From Microbacterium sp. Leaf320 (GTDB lineage Bacteria; Actinomycetota; Actinomycetes; Actinomycetales; Microbacteriaceae), in contig NZ_LMOD01000002.1 of the NCBI RefSeq assembly GCF_001423485.1, forward strand, positions 762,519 to 826,518: a stretch of DNA of 64,000 bases, in the 5' to 3' direction. Of the stretch, positions 51,489 through 60,855 are shown piece after piece; position 1 is the stretch's first letter, and each line of letters begins with the position of its first letter. The notes beneath the pieces are model-generated. The model was not told the origin of the DNA. It made no database searches and saw only the letters and a list, made by a program, of their open reading frames with translations. The position numbers and the translations under genes are program-made.

Positions 51489-52475
51489 ATGGCCACGATC
51501 TACGATGTCGCTCGACTCGCGCAGGTCTCGCCGGCCACCGTCTCCCGGGTGTTCAACGGCACCAGTGTCTCCGACGAGAAGGTCGCGGCGGTGCGCCGTG
51601 CCGCCGAAGAGCTGAGCTTCACGCCCAACCGCACGGCCCGCACCCTGCGTCGGCAGAGTTCCGAGGTCATCGCTCTCGTCATCCCGGACATCGAGAACCC
51701 ATATTTCACCGAGATGGCCCGTGGGGTCGAGGACGTCGCCTCTGAAGCCGGGTATTCCGTCGTGCTGTGCAACTCCGACGCGCAGGTCGAGAAGGAGGCG
51801 ACGTACCTGCGGATCGCGATCGCCGAGCACATGTCCGGCATCATCATCGCGACGGCTGACGAGCACTCCGATCTCGACGGCGTCCTCGCGACCGGTCGGC
51901 CGGTCGTGGCGGTCGACCGCAGCACCACCTACGACATCGACGGTGTCGTCATGGCGAACAGGGCCGCGGGCGCTTCGGCTGCGAAGGATCTGCTCGACGC
52001 CGGATACCGGCGCATCGCCTACATCGGCGGGCCGGAGCACATCGACACGGCTGCCGAGAGGGCTGCCGGATGGCGGGCGGCGCTGAGCGTGGCGCATCCG
52101 GATCTCGACCTCGACGAGCTCGAGCGCTTCGCGACGTTCCGCGTCGATGGCGGACGCACGGCGATGGAGGAGCTTCTTGCCCTCCCCGAGCCGCCGGATG
52201 CCGTCGTGGCCGGGAACAACCTCATCGGCGTCGGTGCGATCCAGGTGCTGACGGAGCACGGGCTCACCCCGCCGCAGGTCGGTGTCGCCGTGATCGGCTC
52301 GCTGCCCTTCACCACTCTGTCGCCTACGGCCGTGACCGTCGTGCGGCTGCCCGCTCGTCACATGGGAGTCACTGCGGCACGGATGCTGCTGGAACGCATC
52401 GGCGGCGACGACCAGCCCTCGCGCACGGTGGTGCTGAGGAACGAGATACAGCCGGCGAGCGTCGTCAGGGTCTGA
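51489..52475 (+). CDS. LacI-family transcriptional regulator
   Basis: 328 residues. HTH at the N terminus: MATIYDVARLAQVSPATVSRVFNGTSVSDEKVAAVRRAAEELSFTPNRTARTLRRQSSEVIALVIPDIENPYFTEMARGVEDVA, the LacI DNA-binding and hinge part. The ribose-binding-protein-like body follows to residue 328 (DAVVAGNNLIGVGAIQVLTEHGL). It likely acts on itself through 51467-51480; its remaining targets are not visible. Gene starts 102 bases after the acyl-CoA synthetase stop across a GGCGCGGGC low-complexity stretch. Confidence 0.92.
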   Translation: MATIYDVARLAQVSPATVSRVFNGTSVSDEKVAAVRRAAEELSFTPNRTARTLRRQSSEVIALVIPDIENPYFTEMARGVEDVASEAGYSVVLCNSDAQVEKEATYLRIAIAEHMSGIIIATADEHSDLDGVLATGRPVVAVDRSTTYDIDGVVMANRAAGASAAKDLLDAGYRRIAYIGGPEHIDTAAERAAGWRAALSVAHPDLDLDELERFATFRVDGGRTAMEELLALPEPPDAVVAGNNLIGVGAIQVLTEHGLTPPQVGVAVIGSLPFTTLSPTAVTVVRLPARHMGVTAARMLLERIGGDDQPSRTVVLRNEIQPASVVRV

Positions 52476-52499
52476 CGGACCGCCGGTCCGGCCGGGGCG

Positions 52500-52970
52500 C
52501 TACTGCGACCGCCAGAAGCGGGTCGCGATGTTCGTGAGCTCGGTGTCGAGGTCGTCGACCTTGCCTTCGACCCGCGTGAGCCGGGTGTCGAGGGAGTCGA
52601 GCCGCACATTCACGACCTCGAAGCCGGCGCGCATCTCCGCTCGCAGCCCTCCGATCTCGGCGTGAACCTCGCTGCGTAGGCCACTGAACTCGCCGCGCAG
52701 CCCTCCGATCTCGGCGTGAACCTCGCTGCGTAGGCCACTGAACTCGCCGCGCAGGCCTCCGATCTCGGCGTGAACCTCGCTGCGTAGGCCACTGAACTCG
52801 CCGCGCAGCCCTCCGAACTCGCCGCTCAGGCCGCCGAACTCGCCGCGCAGCCCGCCGATCTCGGCGCGCAGCACGCGATTGAACTGCGTGGTCATCAGGG
52901 TCATGCCTCCGAGCATCGCGGAGGCGAAGATGCCGATCATCGTCCAGGCCTGCGGATCGCTCAATTCCAT
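52500..52970 (-). CDS. Membrane-anchored coiled-coil protein with 18-residue repeats, paralogue B
   Basis: 156 residues. One membrane helix near 8-28 (AWTMIGIFASAMLGGMTLMTTQF) after MELSDPQ, then RVLRAEIGGLRG and a repeated heptad-like region: GGLRGEF/GGLSGEF steps, then three 18-residue units GLRGEFSGLRSEVHAEIG. It ends with a regular coiled coil (VNVRLDSLDTRLTRVEGKVDDLDTELTNIATRFWRSQ). Both ends match paralogue A. Convergent with the LacI gene. Function unknown; fibre-like scaffold is an inference. Confidence 0.78.
   Translation of the reverse strand: MELSDPQAWTMIGIFASAMLGGMTLMTTQFNRVLRAEIGGLRGEFGGLSGEFGGLRGEFSGLRSEVHAEIGGLRGEFSGLRSEVHAEIGGLRGEFSGLRSEVHAEIGGLRAEMRAGFEVVNVRLDSLDTRLTRVEGKVDDLDTELTNIATRFWRSQ
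52651..52812 (-). repeat. 54-bp in-frame tandem repeat, three copies
   Basis: Units 52651-52704, 52705-52758 and 52759-52812, almost identical at the DNA level (one or two differences), encode the 18-residue coiled-coil unit. This implies recent expansion. Confidence 0.9.
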
Positions 52971-53097
52971 ACCCCATTGTTCGTCGAGGGGATCAGGATG
53001 TCACTGCCGGTCGGTGCTGTATGCCGGAGTGCCCACGCATCGGGCACAACTCGCGTGTACGCCGACCGGTGCAGAAGCGATCATGACCGGGCCTGCC

Positions 53098-53127
53098 TTG
53101 TGCCATGAAATCGATTTCGCGTACAGT
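53098..53127 (+). promoter_or_regulatory. Promoter and LacI-type operator of the isomerase gene
   Basis: -35 TTGTGC (53098-53103), 18-bp spacer, -10 TACAGT (53122-53127). The spacer holds GAAATCGATTTC (53107-53118), a perfect 12-bp palindrome. The LacI gene at 54840 downstream is the probable regulator. Confidence 0.65.
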
Positions 53128-53160
53128 GGCAGAACACGTGCATCAAGGAGGACGCGAGTC

Positions 53161-54792
53161 ATGACCTACACCCTGCCTACACCGGTATCCCGACCGGCAT
53201 CCGCGCCCAAGACCGCGTATCTGATCGCCTCGGGCGATCTGCGCGAAGCGGCGAACACCGGCGGCTGGCCCGTGCAGGTGGAGCTCGAGGCGGGTGTCAC
53301 CGGCGTCTTCGCGGAACTCGGTTGGACCGTCATCCGCGCCAACGACGTCGACCCCGCAACCGGGCACGGCTTCATCTCGAGTCAGCGCATGGGGCTCGAG
53401 GTCTTCACCAACATCCCCACGGACGCTCCGCTCATCGTCGCCGAGGCCGTGTGGCAGTACTCGCACCACGTGCTCGCGGGGCTGCGCACGCACGAGGGCC
53501 CGATCCTCACGGTCGCGAACTTCGCCGGCGACTGGCCCGGCCTCGTCGGACTGCTCGGCCTGAACGCCGGCCTCACCAAGATGGACAAGCCGTACGCCAC
53601 GATCTGGTCGGTCGACTTCACCGACGAGTGGTTCAAGAGCGGCATCAAGGAGTGGACCGAGACCGGATCGATCACGCACGACGCGTCCCACGTGCGTCCG
53701 CTGCCCGAGCTGCCCGACAGCCCCGAGAAGGCGCTGGGAGAGGCGCTCGCCGCAGAGCTGCTCGCCGAGAAGGCCATCATCGGCGTCTTCGACGAGGGCT
53801 GCATGGGCATGTACAACGCGATCTTCGACGACGAGCTGCTGAACCGCACGGGCATCTACAAGGAGCGTCTCTCGCAGTCGGCGCTCTACGCAGAGATGCT
53901 GAACGTCACCGATGACGAGGCGGATTCCGCCTACACGTGGCTCACGGATGCGGGCATGACGTTCCGCTATGGCGAGGATGCCGAGACCGAGCTGACTCGC
54001 GAGCAGGTGCAGTGGCAGCTGAAGATGTACATCGCCGCCCTCCGCATCGCCGACGACTTCGGGCTCGATGCGGTCGGCATCCAGTACCAGCAGGGTCTGA
54101 AGGACCTCGTGCCGGCCTCCGACCTCGCCGAAGGCATCCTGAACTCGACCGAGCGCCCGCCTGTCACCTCGCGTGACGGCTCGCGTGTGTTGCACGAGGG
54201 ACGCGCCTTCCCGCACTTCAACGAGGCAGACGAGGGCGTCGCGGTCGACGCGCTCGTGACCGACCGGGTGTGGCGCGCGATGGGACTCGTGCCCGACAAC
54301 ACGCTGCATGACGTGCGCTGGGGCGAGGACTTCGACGGCCGGTTCGTCTGGGTCTACGAGATCTCGGGCTCGGTGCCTGCGTCGCACCTCGGCGGGTGGC
54401 AGAACGCCGAGGGATGGCGTCAGGGCCATGTCTTCTTCCCCGCGGGCGGCGCCACGATCAACGGCGTCTCGAAGCCGGGAGAGATCGTGCTCTCGCGCGT
54501 CTTCATCGCCGACGGCATCCTGCAGGCCGACATCTTCCGGGCATCCGTCGTCGAGCTGCCCGCGGAGGAGACGCAGCGGCGCAAGGACGCGACGAACCCC
54601 GAGTGGCCGATCGCCCACGTGGTGCTGCACGGTGTCTCGCGCGATCAGTTCATGGCCCGTCACAAGGCCAACCACGCGCAGCTCGTCTATGCGCCGAATG
54701 CCGAGACGGCCGACAAGGCCCTCATCGCGAAGGCGGCGATGTTCGCCGGCATGGGCATCAAGGTCAACCTGGTCGGAGACGTGTCGGTCTGA
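53161..54792 (+). CDS. L-fucose isomerase-like protein
   Basis: 543 residues. Layout matches the L-fucose/L-arabinose isomerase superfamily: a nucleotide-like N-terminal domain (KTAYLIASGDLREAANTGGWPVQVELEAGVTGVFAELGWTVIRAN), a middle domain and the C-terminal FucI-type barrel with GGWQNAEGWRQGHVFFPAGGATINGV. Metal-site Glu/Asp residues are plausible at IGVFDEGCMGMYN and the EFGLDAVGIQYQQ segment. RBS AAGGAGG. The sugar isomerised cannot be told from sequence; the cluster context suggests a deoxy- or aldohexose freed by glycosidases. Confidence 0.85.
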   Translation: MTYTLPTPVSRPASAPKTAYLIASGDLREAANTGGWPVQVELEAGVTGVFAELGWTVIRANDVDPATGHGFISSQRMGLEVFTNIPTDAPLIVAEAVWQYSHHVLAGLRTHEGPILTVANFAGDWPGLVGLLGLNAGLTKMDKPYATIWSVDFTDEWFKSGIKEWTETGSITHDASHVRPLPELPDSPEKALGEALAAELLAEKAIIGVFDEGCMGMYNAIFDDELLNRTGIYKERLSQSALYAEMLNVTDDEADSAYTWLTDAGMTFRYGEDAETELTREQVQWQLKMYIAALRIADDFGLDAVGIQYQQGLKDLVPASDLAEGILNSTERPPVTSRDGSRVLHEGRAFPHFNEADEGVAVDALVTDRVWRAMGLVPDNTLHDVRWGEDFDGRFVWVYEISGSVPASHLGGWQNAEGWRQGHVFFPAGGATINGVSKPGEIVLSRVFIADGILQADIFRASVVELPAEETQRRKDATNPEWPIAHVVLHGVSRDQFMARHKANHAQLVYAPNAETADKALIAKAAMFAGMGIKVNLVGDVSV

Positions 54793-54827
54793 GCGAGGGG
54801 GCTGCGGGCTTCGGGCCTGCGGATCAT

Positions 54828-54833
54828 TACAGT
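54828..54833 (+). promoter_or_regulatory. -10 hexamer of a leaderless promoter (LacI gene)
   Basis: TACAGT, 6 nt (GAGGGG), then ATG 54840. Transcript from the isomerase promoter may also cover the gene. Confidence 0.5.
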
Positions 54834-54839
54834 GAGGGG

Positions 54840-55862
54840 ATGAGCCCGGCGAGACGCGTGACGATCAACGACATCGCGCGCCTCGCCGGGGTCTCGCCCG
54901 GGGCGGTCTCGTTCGCTCTGAACGGTCGCCCGGGGGTGAGCGCCGAGACGCGCGCCCGCATCCTCGAGGTCGCCGCGCAGCACGACTGGCTGCCGAGCTC
55001 CACGGCTCGGGCGCTGGCGGGTGCGCGTGCCGGGGTCATCGGATTCGCGGTGAACCGGCCCGCCCGCACGCTGGGCGCCGAAGCCTTCTTCACCGATCTC
55101 ATGGCCGGCGTGCAGTCGGCACTCGCGCCGCATCGTCTCGCGATGCAGACGGTGCTCGTGCCGTCGATGGACGATGAGATCGCGACGTATCGGCGCTGGC
55201 GCAGCTCGCACCAGGTCGACGGGGTGGTCGTGATCGACCCTCGCGACGATGATCCGCGGATGCCGGTGCTGCGCGATCTGGGCCTCCCCGCCGTCGTGAT
55301 CGGCAGCGTCCGTTCCGAGCCCGGTCACCCTGCGACTCTGCAGGTCGACGACCGACGGGTCGCGCACGCGCTGTTCGAGCACCTGGTCGGCCTCGGCCAT
55401 CGACGCATCGGGTACGTCTCGGGTCCCGCGGAGTTCCAGCACACCAGGCTGCGCTCCGAGGCGCTGTCGGGGCTCGCTGCTCAGGGAGTCTCGGGGTCGG
55501 TGATCCCGACCGACTCGTCACCGGCCGCGGCGTCCGCCGCGCTCGGTCGGCTGCTCGCGCATGACGCGTCGCCGAGTGCTGTCGTCTTCGACAGCGATGT
55601 GATGGCGATCGCGGGCCTTCGCGCCGCGCAGGAGCGTCGCATGGCCGTGCCCGCCGATCTGTCGATCGCGTCGTTCGACGATTCGACGGTGGCCGCACTC
55701 GTGCATCCGTCGATCACGGCCATGACGAGAGACACGTTCGGACTCGGAGCGGATGCAGCGAAGTTCCTGATCGAGCAGATCGCCGCTCCGGAGCCGCTGC
55801 CCGACCGCAGCGGCTCGGTGCCCGTGCTGACGGTGCGCGAGAGCACGGCGCAGGTTCGCTGA
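54840..55862 (+). CDS. LacI-family transcriptional regulator (sugar cluster)
   Basis: 340 residues. VTINDIARLAGVSPGAVSFALNGRPGVSAETRARILEVAAQHDWLPSSTARALAGARAGVIGFAV is the LacI HTH, with SPGAVSFALNG as the recognition helix. The ligand domain has FFTDLMAGVQSALAPHRLAMQ, HLVGLGHRRIGYVSGP and FDSDVMAIAGLRAAQERRMAVPADLSIASFDDS. It lies between the isomerase and glycoside hydrolase genes and is the likely repressor of 53107-53118 and perhaps the 57264 element. Confidence 0.92.
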   Translation: MSPARRVTINDIARLAGVSPGAVSFALNGRPGVSAETRARILEVAAQHDWLPSSTARALAGARAGVIGFAVNRPARTLGAEAFFTDLMAGVQSALAPHRLAMQTVLVPSMDDEIATYRRWRSSHQVDGVVVIDPRDDDPRMPVLRDLGLPAVVIGSVRSEPGHPATLQVDDRRVAHALFEHLVGLGHRRIGYVSGPAEFQHTRLRSEALSGLAAQGVSGSVIPTDSSPAAASAALGRLLAHDASPSAVVFDSDVMAIAGLRAAQERRMAVPADLSIASFDDSTVAALVHPSITAMTRDTFGLGADAAKFLIEQIAAPEPLPDRSGSVPVLTVRESTAQVR

Positions 55863-55898
55863 GGGGCGCGCGCCTGCGGTGCGGGCCCCGGGTTCGGG

Positions 55899-57200
55899 CT
55901 ACTCGGCCCGGTGCTCGACCACCGTGTTCTGCGACTCGTACGACCACGGCTCGACGGTCGGGCGGACGAGCTCGGTGATGCCTCGGGCCGCGAGCACGGT
56001 CGGATCCTCGGCATCCTTCGAGGTGATGAACGCGGGGTCGGCTCCGGCCTCGCACGCATCGACCCAGGCCTGGAAGATCGAGCCTCCGGGGCTCATGGCG
56101 CCGCGGCTGACGGGAGTCTCGGCGTCGTCGACCTCGACGACGATGCCGAGGGTGCGCGTCGGGGCGGGCTGACGCTCGCGCAGCTCGGGGATCAGCTCGG
56201 CGAACCGGCGTCCGATCGGCTTCGCCTCGCCGTGCTGGTCGACCAGGCCCAGCGTGTACTCGAGCTCCGGGAAGTCCGCGAGGCTGCGGCTCACGTCGTG
56301 CGAGCACCACCACGTGACCCCCCAGAGGTCGTCGGTGCGCGCGACCGAGCGCAGAGTGGCCTCGAGGAAGTCGGGCGTCTGCTCGGGCGTCAGGCAGTTC
56401 GACGGGGCGCCGACCTCCTGCAGCCAGATCGGCTTTCCCGGTTCCGTGGTGAACGCGCGGGCGAGCTCGATCATGTACTCGGCGTGGCGGTCGGATGCGA
56501 CGGAGCGGCCGCCGTACTTCTGGGCGGTGCCGTTGAAGATCCACGAGTGCACGGTCGTGATGTCGCCGAGGCGCGAGGCGAGCGCCGGGGTGAACCCGTG
56601 GCCGTCCATGTACCAGGCGGCGTCGTACTCGCTGTGCACGTGCTGTTGCCGCGGTGCCGAGCTGTGCGCGGCATCGAGGAGCGTGGTGATCCAGTTCGCG
56701 GCATCGGCCTCGGTGACCGGCCACGGGGAGGGATGGGTCCGCGCCGAGAACTGGTTCGTCTCGTTGCCGAGCGTGAAACCGAGGAAGTTGTGGGCGTCGC
56801 CGAGCCGCTCGCCCAGACGTGTGACGAGCTCGGCCTGGCCGCTCAGGGCCTCGGGGTGGGTGAACATGTTCTTGTCGTGCCAGGTGAACAGCCACGACGG
56901 GATGAAGTCGAAGCTCGACAGGTGCCCCTGGATCACGTCGACGCTCGCATCGAGTCCGAACTCCGCGGCGACGTCGACCACCGCGCGCACGTCGTCGACG
57001 GCCTCGGCGCGGATCAGGGTGCGGTTCGGCTGCAGCACCGTCCACAGCGGGAAGATCCGCAGATGATCGAGACCCAGCTCGGCGAGGGCGGCGAAGTCCC
57101 GACGCACCTCGTCGAGGTCGAGCGCCATCCACGCGTGCATCCACTGGGAGCGGGGCGTGTAGTTCGCGCCGAAGCGAAGAGGGGCGGCAGAGGAGGGCAT
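55899..57200 (-). CDS. Glycoside hydrolase (GH5-like TIM barrel)
   Basis: 433 residues. Clan GH-A features: [16 protein letters not shown] at the start, acid/base Glu147 in [10 protein letters not shown], and nucleophile Glu262 in WLQEVGAP. The barrel reaches about residue 350 and a tail follows ([18 protein letters not shown]). It lacks a signal peptide, so it acts inside the cell on imported sugars. It diverges from the GH38 alpha-mannosidase gene across a shared 109-bp control region. A beta-mannosidase-type role is likely but unproven. Confidence 0.8.
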   Translation of the reverse strand: MPSSAAPLRFGANYTPRSQWMHAWMALDLDEVRRDFAALAELGLDHLRIFPLWTVLQPNRTLIRAEAVDDVRAVVDVAAEFGLDASVDVIQGHLSSFDFIPSWLFTWHDKNMFTHPEALSGQAELVTRLGERLGDAHNFLGFTLGNETNQFSARTHPSPWPVTEADAANWITTLLDAAHSSAPRQQHVHSEYDAAWYMDGHGFTPALASRLGDITTVHSWIFNGTAQKYGGRSVASDRHAEYMIELARAFTTEPGKPIWLQEVGAPSNCLTPEQTPDFLEATLRSVARTDDLWGVTWWCSHDVSRSLADFPELEYTLGLVDQHGEAKPIGRRFAELIPELRERQPAPTRTLGIVVEVDDAETPVSRGAMSPGGSIFQAWVDACEAGADPAFITSKDAEDPTVLAARGITELVRPTVEPWSYESQNTVVEHRAE

Positions 57201-57263
57201 CGCTGTCCTTTCGATGGTCGGTGCACAGACTCTAACGCGATTCGGCTCTCGCAGCTATATCGC

Positions 57264-57272
57264 TTTAGTAAA
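57264..57272. promoter_or_regulatory. TTTA-G-TAAA palindrome between the two glycosidase genes
   Basis: TTTAGTAAA in an AT-rich patch (CGCTTTAGTAAATTAGG) of the 109-bp divergent region, a candidate operator for the LacI protein. Rare AT-rich sequence in this GC-rich DNA. Confidence 0.45.
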
Positions 57273-57309
57273 TTAGGCTGAGAAACCCGGCTTCGATGGA
57301 GAAAACCGC

Positions 57310-60303
57310 ATGCATGATGGAACCTCGCTCACCGTAGGCCGCGTCAGACGGGTGCTCGACGAGCGCATCCGCCCGGCGATCCACTCGGCATCCGTGCCGC
57401 TGGAGGTGGAGGTCAGCGAGCTGCCGGGGGAGCCGATCAGCCCGAGTGCAGGGCTCGCGCTCGACTTCTCGGCCGCGTCCGTCCCGAGCGCGTGGGGTCC
57501 CGCGTGGTCGACGACGTGGTTCCGGCTCTCGGGGCGCGTTCCCGTCGAGTGGGCGGGAAGCCGAGTCGAGGCTCTGATCGATCTCGGCTTCAGCGATCAC
57601 ATGCCCGGCTTCCAGTGCGAGGCGCTCGCCTACCGGCCCGACGGCACGCCGATCAAGAGCATCAACCCGCGCAACCAGTGGATCGCGATCACGGATGCCG
57701 CCGAGGGGGAGGAGGCCGTGGAGTTCTACCTCGAGGCCGCAGCCAACCCGCTGATCCTCGACTTCCCGTCGTTCGCGCCGACGCAGGAGGGTGACATCCG
57801 CACCTCGTCGCGTGACCCGCTGTATCGCCTCAGACGACTCGACCTCGCGGTGTTCGAGGCCGAGGTGTACGAGCTGTCCCTCGACCTCGAGGTGCTGTTC
57901 GAGCTGCAGGCCGAGCTGCCCGAGACCTCTCCTCGTCGCATGCGCATCCTGCAGGCGATGGACGATGCCCTCGACGTGCTCGATCTGCAAGGCGTCGCGG
58001 CGACGGCATCCGACGCCCGCGCCGTGCTGGCCCCCGCCCTCGCGGCTCCGGCAGAGGCCAGCGCGCACCGCATCTCGGCCGTCGGGCACGCGCACATCGA
58101 CTCGGCCTGGCTGTGGCCGCTGCGCGAGACGATCCGCAAGGTCGCCCGCACGACGTCGTCGATGACGACGCTGATCGAGGAGCAGCCGGAGTTCCGTTAC
58201 GGCATGTCCAGCGCGCAGCAGTACGCGTGGCTCAAGGAGCACCGCCCCGAGGTGTGGGAGCGCGTCAAGGCGGCCGTCGCGGCCGGGCGCTTCCTGCCGC
58301 TCGGCGGCATGTGGGTCGAGTCCGACACGGTGATGCCGTCGGGCGAATCGCTCGTGCGGCAGTTCTCGTACGGTCAGCGGTTCTTCGAGCGCGAGTTCGG
58401 CATCCGGTCGAAGGGTGTCTGGCTGCCCGACAGCTTCGGCTACTCGCCGGCCCTGCCGCAGCTCATGCGCCGCGCAGGATTCGAGTGGTTCTTCACGCAG
58501 AAGATCTCGTGGAACCAGCAGAACGTGTTCCCGCACCACAGCTTCCTGTGGGAGGGCATCGACGGCTCCCGCGTCTTCACGCACTTTCCCTCGATGGACA
58601 CCTACAACTCTCAGCTCAGCGGAGAGGAGCTCGCGAAGGCCTCGAGGCAGTTCAAGGAGAACCGGGTCAGCTCGCGGTCGATCGCCCCGGTCGGCTACGG
58701 CGACGGCGGGGGCGGCACCACCCGTGAGATGACCGGCAAGGCGAAGCGCCTCGAGAACCTCGAGGGCAGCGCGCGGGTCGTGTGGGAGCATCCTGACGCC
58801 TTCTTCGACGCGGCCCGCGCCGAGCTGCCCAACCCCGCCGTGTGGGTCGGCGAGCTCTATCTCGAGCTGCATCGCGGAACCCTCACCAGCCAACACGCCA
58901 CCAAGGCGCTGCACCGCTGGGCCGAGCACGCCCTCGTCGAGGCCGAGCTGTGGGCCGCGACGGATGCCGTGCGCACCGGCGCCGCATACCCGCAGGCCGA
59001 GTTCGACCGCCTGTGGGAGACCGTGCTGCTGCACGAGTTCCACGACATCCTGCCCGGTACATCCATAGCGTGGGTGCATCGTGAAGCCGTCGAGGTGCTC
59101 TCCGCTGTGCTCTCGGATGCGCAGGATCTCGCCGACGCCGCCCGTCGGTCGCTCGCAGGCGACGGCGAGCGCGTGCTGCAGTTCGTGCCGACCTCGGTCG
59201 GAGGGGGTCGCGCTCTGGGTGCGGCGTTCGTCGAGGCGCCAGCCCCGTCATCCGTCCTGCTCTCGGGTGAGAACGGCGGATGGCGACTCGAGAACGAGCT
59301 CGTCTCGGTGCTGGTGTCTGCGGAAGGCCTGATCGTCTCGGCGGTCGACAAGGCAACCGGTCGAGAGGCCGTGGCCGAGGGGCGCGCGGCGAACCTGTTC
59401 CAGCTGCACCAGGACTTCCCGAACATGTGGGATGCGTGGGACATCGACAAGTACTACCGCAACAGCGTCGAGGACCTCACCGGGGTGGCTTCGATCTCGG
59501 CATCCGTCATCGATGGCACAGCCATGGTCACCGTCACCCGGTCGTTCTCCGAGTCGACGATCGAGCAGACCATCACCCTCGCTCCCGGCTCGCGCACGGT
59601 TGCATTGCGCTGCGACATCGACTGGCACGAGACCGAGAAGCTGCTCAAGCTCGCGTTCCCGCTCGACATCCAGGCAGCGCACACCGAGGCCGAGACGCAG
59701 TTCGGCTACCAGTCACGCGTGACGCACACGAACACCAGCTGGGAAGCCGCGAAGTTCGAGACCTCGATGCATCGGTTCGTACTGGTGCGCGAGCAGGACT
59801 TCGGTGTCGCCCTCGTGAACGATTCGATCTACGGCTACGACACGTCCCGCGAGGTGTCGGATGACGCGGTCGCGACAACTGTGCGACTCTCGCTGCTGCG
59901 GGCGCCCCGGTTCCCCGACCCCGACACCGATCACGGTCACCACGTGATCGAGGTGGGCTTCGTGATCGGAGCGGATGCCGCGGTCGCGACGGCCGAGGGG
60001 ATCGTGCTCAACAGTCCGGCGACGCTCGTGCACGGCGCCCGGGAGGTCGACGCTCTCGTGTCGGTGAAAGGCGAGGGCATCGTCGTGTCGGGGGTGAAGC
60101 TCGCGGATGACGGATCCGGCGACGTCATCGTGCGCCTCTACGAGGCGCTCGGACGGCGGGCGGTGGGTTCCATCGCGGCCGATTTCGAGCACCGTGAGAT
60201 CCGTGAGGTGTCGCTGATCGAGGATGTGCTCGACGATGGGCGCGTGGGTGGAGAGCTGCGCCTGCGGCCGTTCGAGGTGCGGACGCTGCGCATCGTGCGC
60301 TGA
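57310..60303 (+). CDS. Alpha-mannosidase (GH38)
   Basis: 997 residues, full length. An N-terminal beta domain (1-240), then the catalytic barrel: zinc ligands in GHAHIDSAWLWPLRETIRK (His260, His262, Asp264), nucleophile Asp374 in WLPDSFGYSPALPQLM, and HEFHDILPGTSIAWVH near 580. The C-terminal beta sandwich has NLFQLHQDFPNMWDAWDIDKYYR and HRFVLVREQDFGVALVNDSIYGYD, typical of GH38 class II mannosidases. It removes alpha-linked mannose from imported or cell-wall oligosaccharides. No signal peptide. RBS GGAGAAAACCGC. Confidence 0.94.
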   Translation: MHDGTSLTVGRVRRVLDERIRPAIHSASVPLEVEVSELPGEPISPSAGLALDFSAASVPSAWGPAWSTTWFRLSGRVPVEWAGSRVEALIDLGFSDHMPGFQCEALAYRPDGTPIKSINPRNQWIAITDAAEGEEAVEFYLEAAANPLILDFPSFAPTQEGDIRTSSRDPLYRLRRLDLAVFEAEVYELSLDLEVLFELQAELPETSPRRMRILQAMDDALDVLDLQGVAATASDARAVLAPALAAPAEASAHRISAVGHAHIDSAWLWPLRETIRKVARTTSSMTTLIEEQPEFRYGMSSAQQYAWLKEHRPEVWERVKAAVAAGRFLPLGGMWVESDTVMPSGESLVRQFSYGQRFFEREFGIRSKGVWLPDSFGYSPALPQLMRRAGFEWFFTQKISWNQQNVFPHHSFLWEGIDGSRVFTHFPSMDTYNSQLSGEELAKASRQFKENRVSSRSIAPVGYGDGGGGTTREMTGKAKRLENLEGSARVVWEHPDAFFDAARAELPNPAVWVGELYLELHRGTLTSQHATKALHRWAEHALVEAELWAATDAVRTGAAYPQAEFDRLWETVLLHEFHDILPGTSIAWVHREAVEVLSAVLSDAQDLADAARRSLAGDGERVLQFVPTSVGGGRALGAAFVEAPAPSSVLLSGENGGWRLENELVSVLVSAEGLIVSAVDKATGREAVAEGRAANLFQLHQDFPNMWDAWDIDKYYRNSVEDLTGVASISASVIDGTAMVTVTRSFSESTIEQTITLAPGSRTVALRCDIDWHETEKLLKLAFPLDIQAAHTEAETQFGYQSRVTHTNTSWEAAKFETSMHRFVLVREQDFGVALVNDSIYGYDTSREVSDDAVATTVRLSLLRAPRFPDPDTDHGHHVIEVGFVIGADAAVATAEGIVLNSPATLVHGAREVDALVSVKGEGIVVSGVKLADDGSGDVIVRLYEALGRRAVGSIAADFEHREIREVSLIEDVLDDGRVGGELRLRPFEVRTLRIVR

Positions 60304-60408
60304 GTGCATCGGAATCGCCGAGCGGGGCTGTTCTTCCCACTCCGCGCGTGGCAGTCGGCGTGACGCAGGCCATTGTGGCGGCTGCTGTGCAGGGAGGACT
60401 ATAGGCGA

Positions 60409-60819
60409 ATGGTCACCCTCGACGATGTGCGCGAGATCGCGCTCGCGCTCCCGGGTGTCACCGAGCGCCCCGGCGGCCACACCGGGGAGCCCTCGTGGCG
60501 TCTGCCGAGCGGGCAGATCGCATGGATCCGCGGACCCAGCAAGGTGGACCTCCGCCAGCTCGCCGACCTCGGCCTCGAGTGGCCCGACGGCCCCGTGCTC
60601 GGTGTGCGAGTGGCGAGCCTGGAGGAGAAGGCGGCGCTGCTCGCTGCGGAGCCCGATGGGTTGTTCTCCATCCCCCATTTCGACGGGTACCCGGGGCTGC
60701 TCGTGCAGCTCGACACCGTCGAGAGGGATCGGCTCGCGGAGATCATCGCGGATGCCTGGCTCGTGCGCGCACCCGTGCTCGTCGCGAAGCAGTGGCTCGC
60801 GGAGCGCGGGCTGGACTGA
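60409..60819 (+). CDS. MmcQ/YjbR family protein
   Basis: 136 residues from the ATG at 60409; GGAGG is 12 nt upstream. MVTLDDVREIALALPGVTERPGGHTGEPSWRLPSGQIAWIRG is the MmcQ/YjbR opening (PF04237) with the E-R-P/F-x-W-R-I-x-x-K-like pattern, and the end PVLVAKQWLAERGLD is the family's V-x-K-x-W helix. The fold is CyaY-like; some members bind DNA. Function unknown. Confidence 0.85.
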   Translation: MVTLDDVREIALALPGVTERPGGHTGEPSWRLPSGQIAWIRGPSKVDLRQLADLGLEWPDGPVLGVRVASLEEKAALLAAEPDGLFSIPHFDGYPGLLVQLDTVERDRLAEIIADAWLVRAPVLVAKQWLAERGLD

Positions 60820-60855
60820 TCGGGGCTCGTCCGGGGGTCGCCGGCGCGTCGTGTG

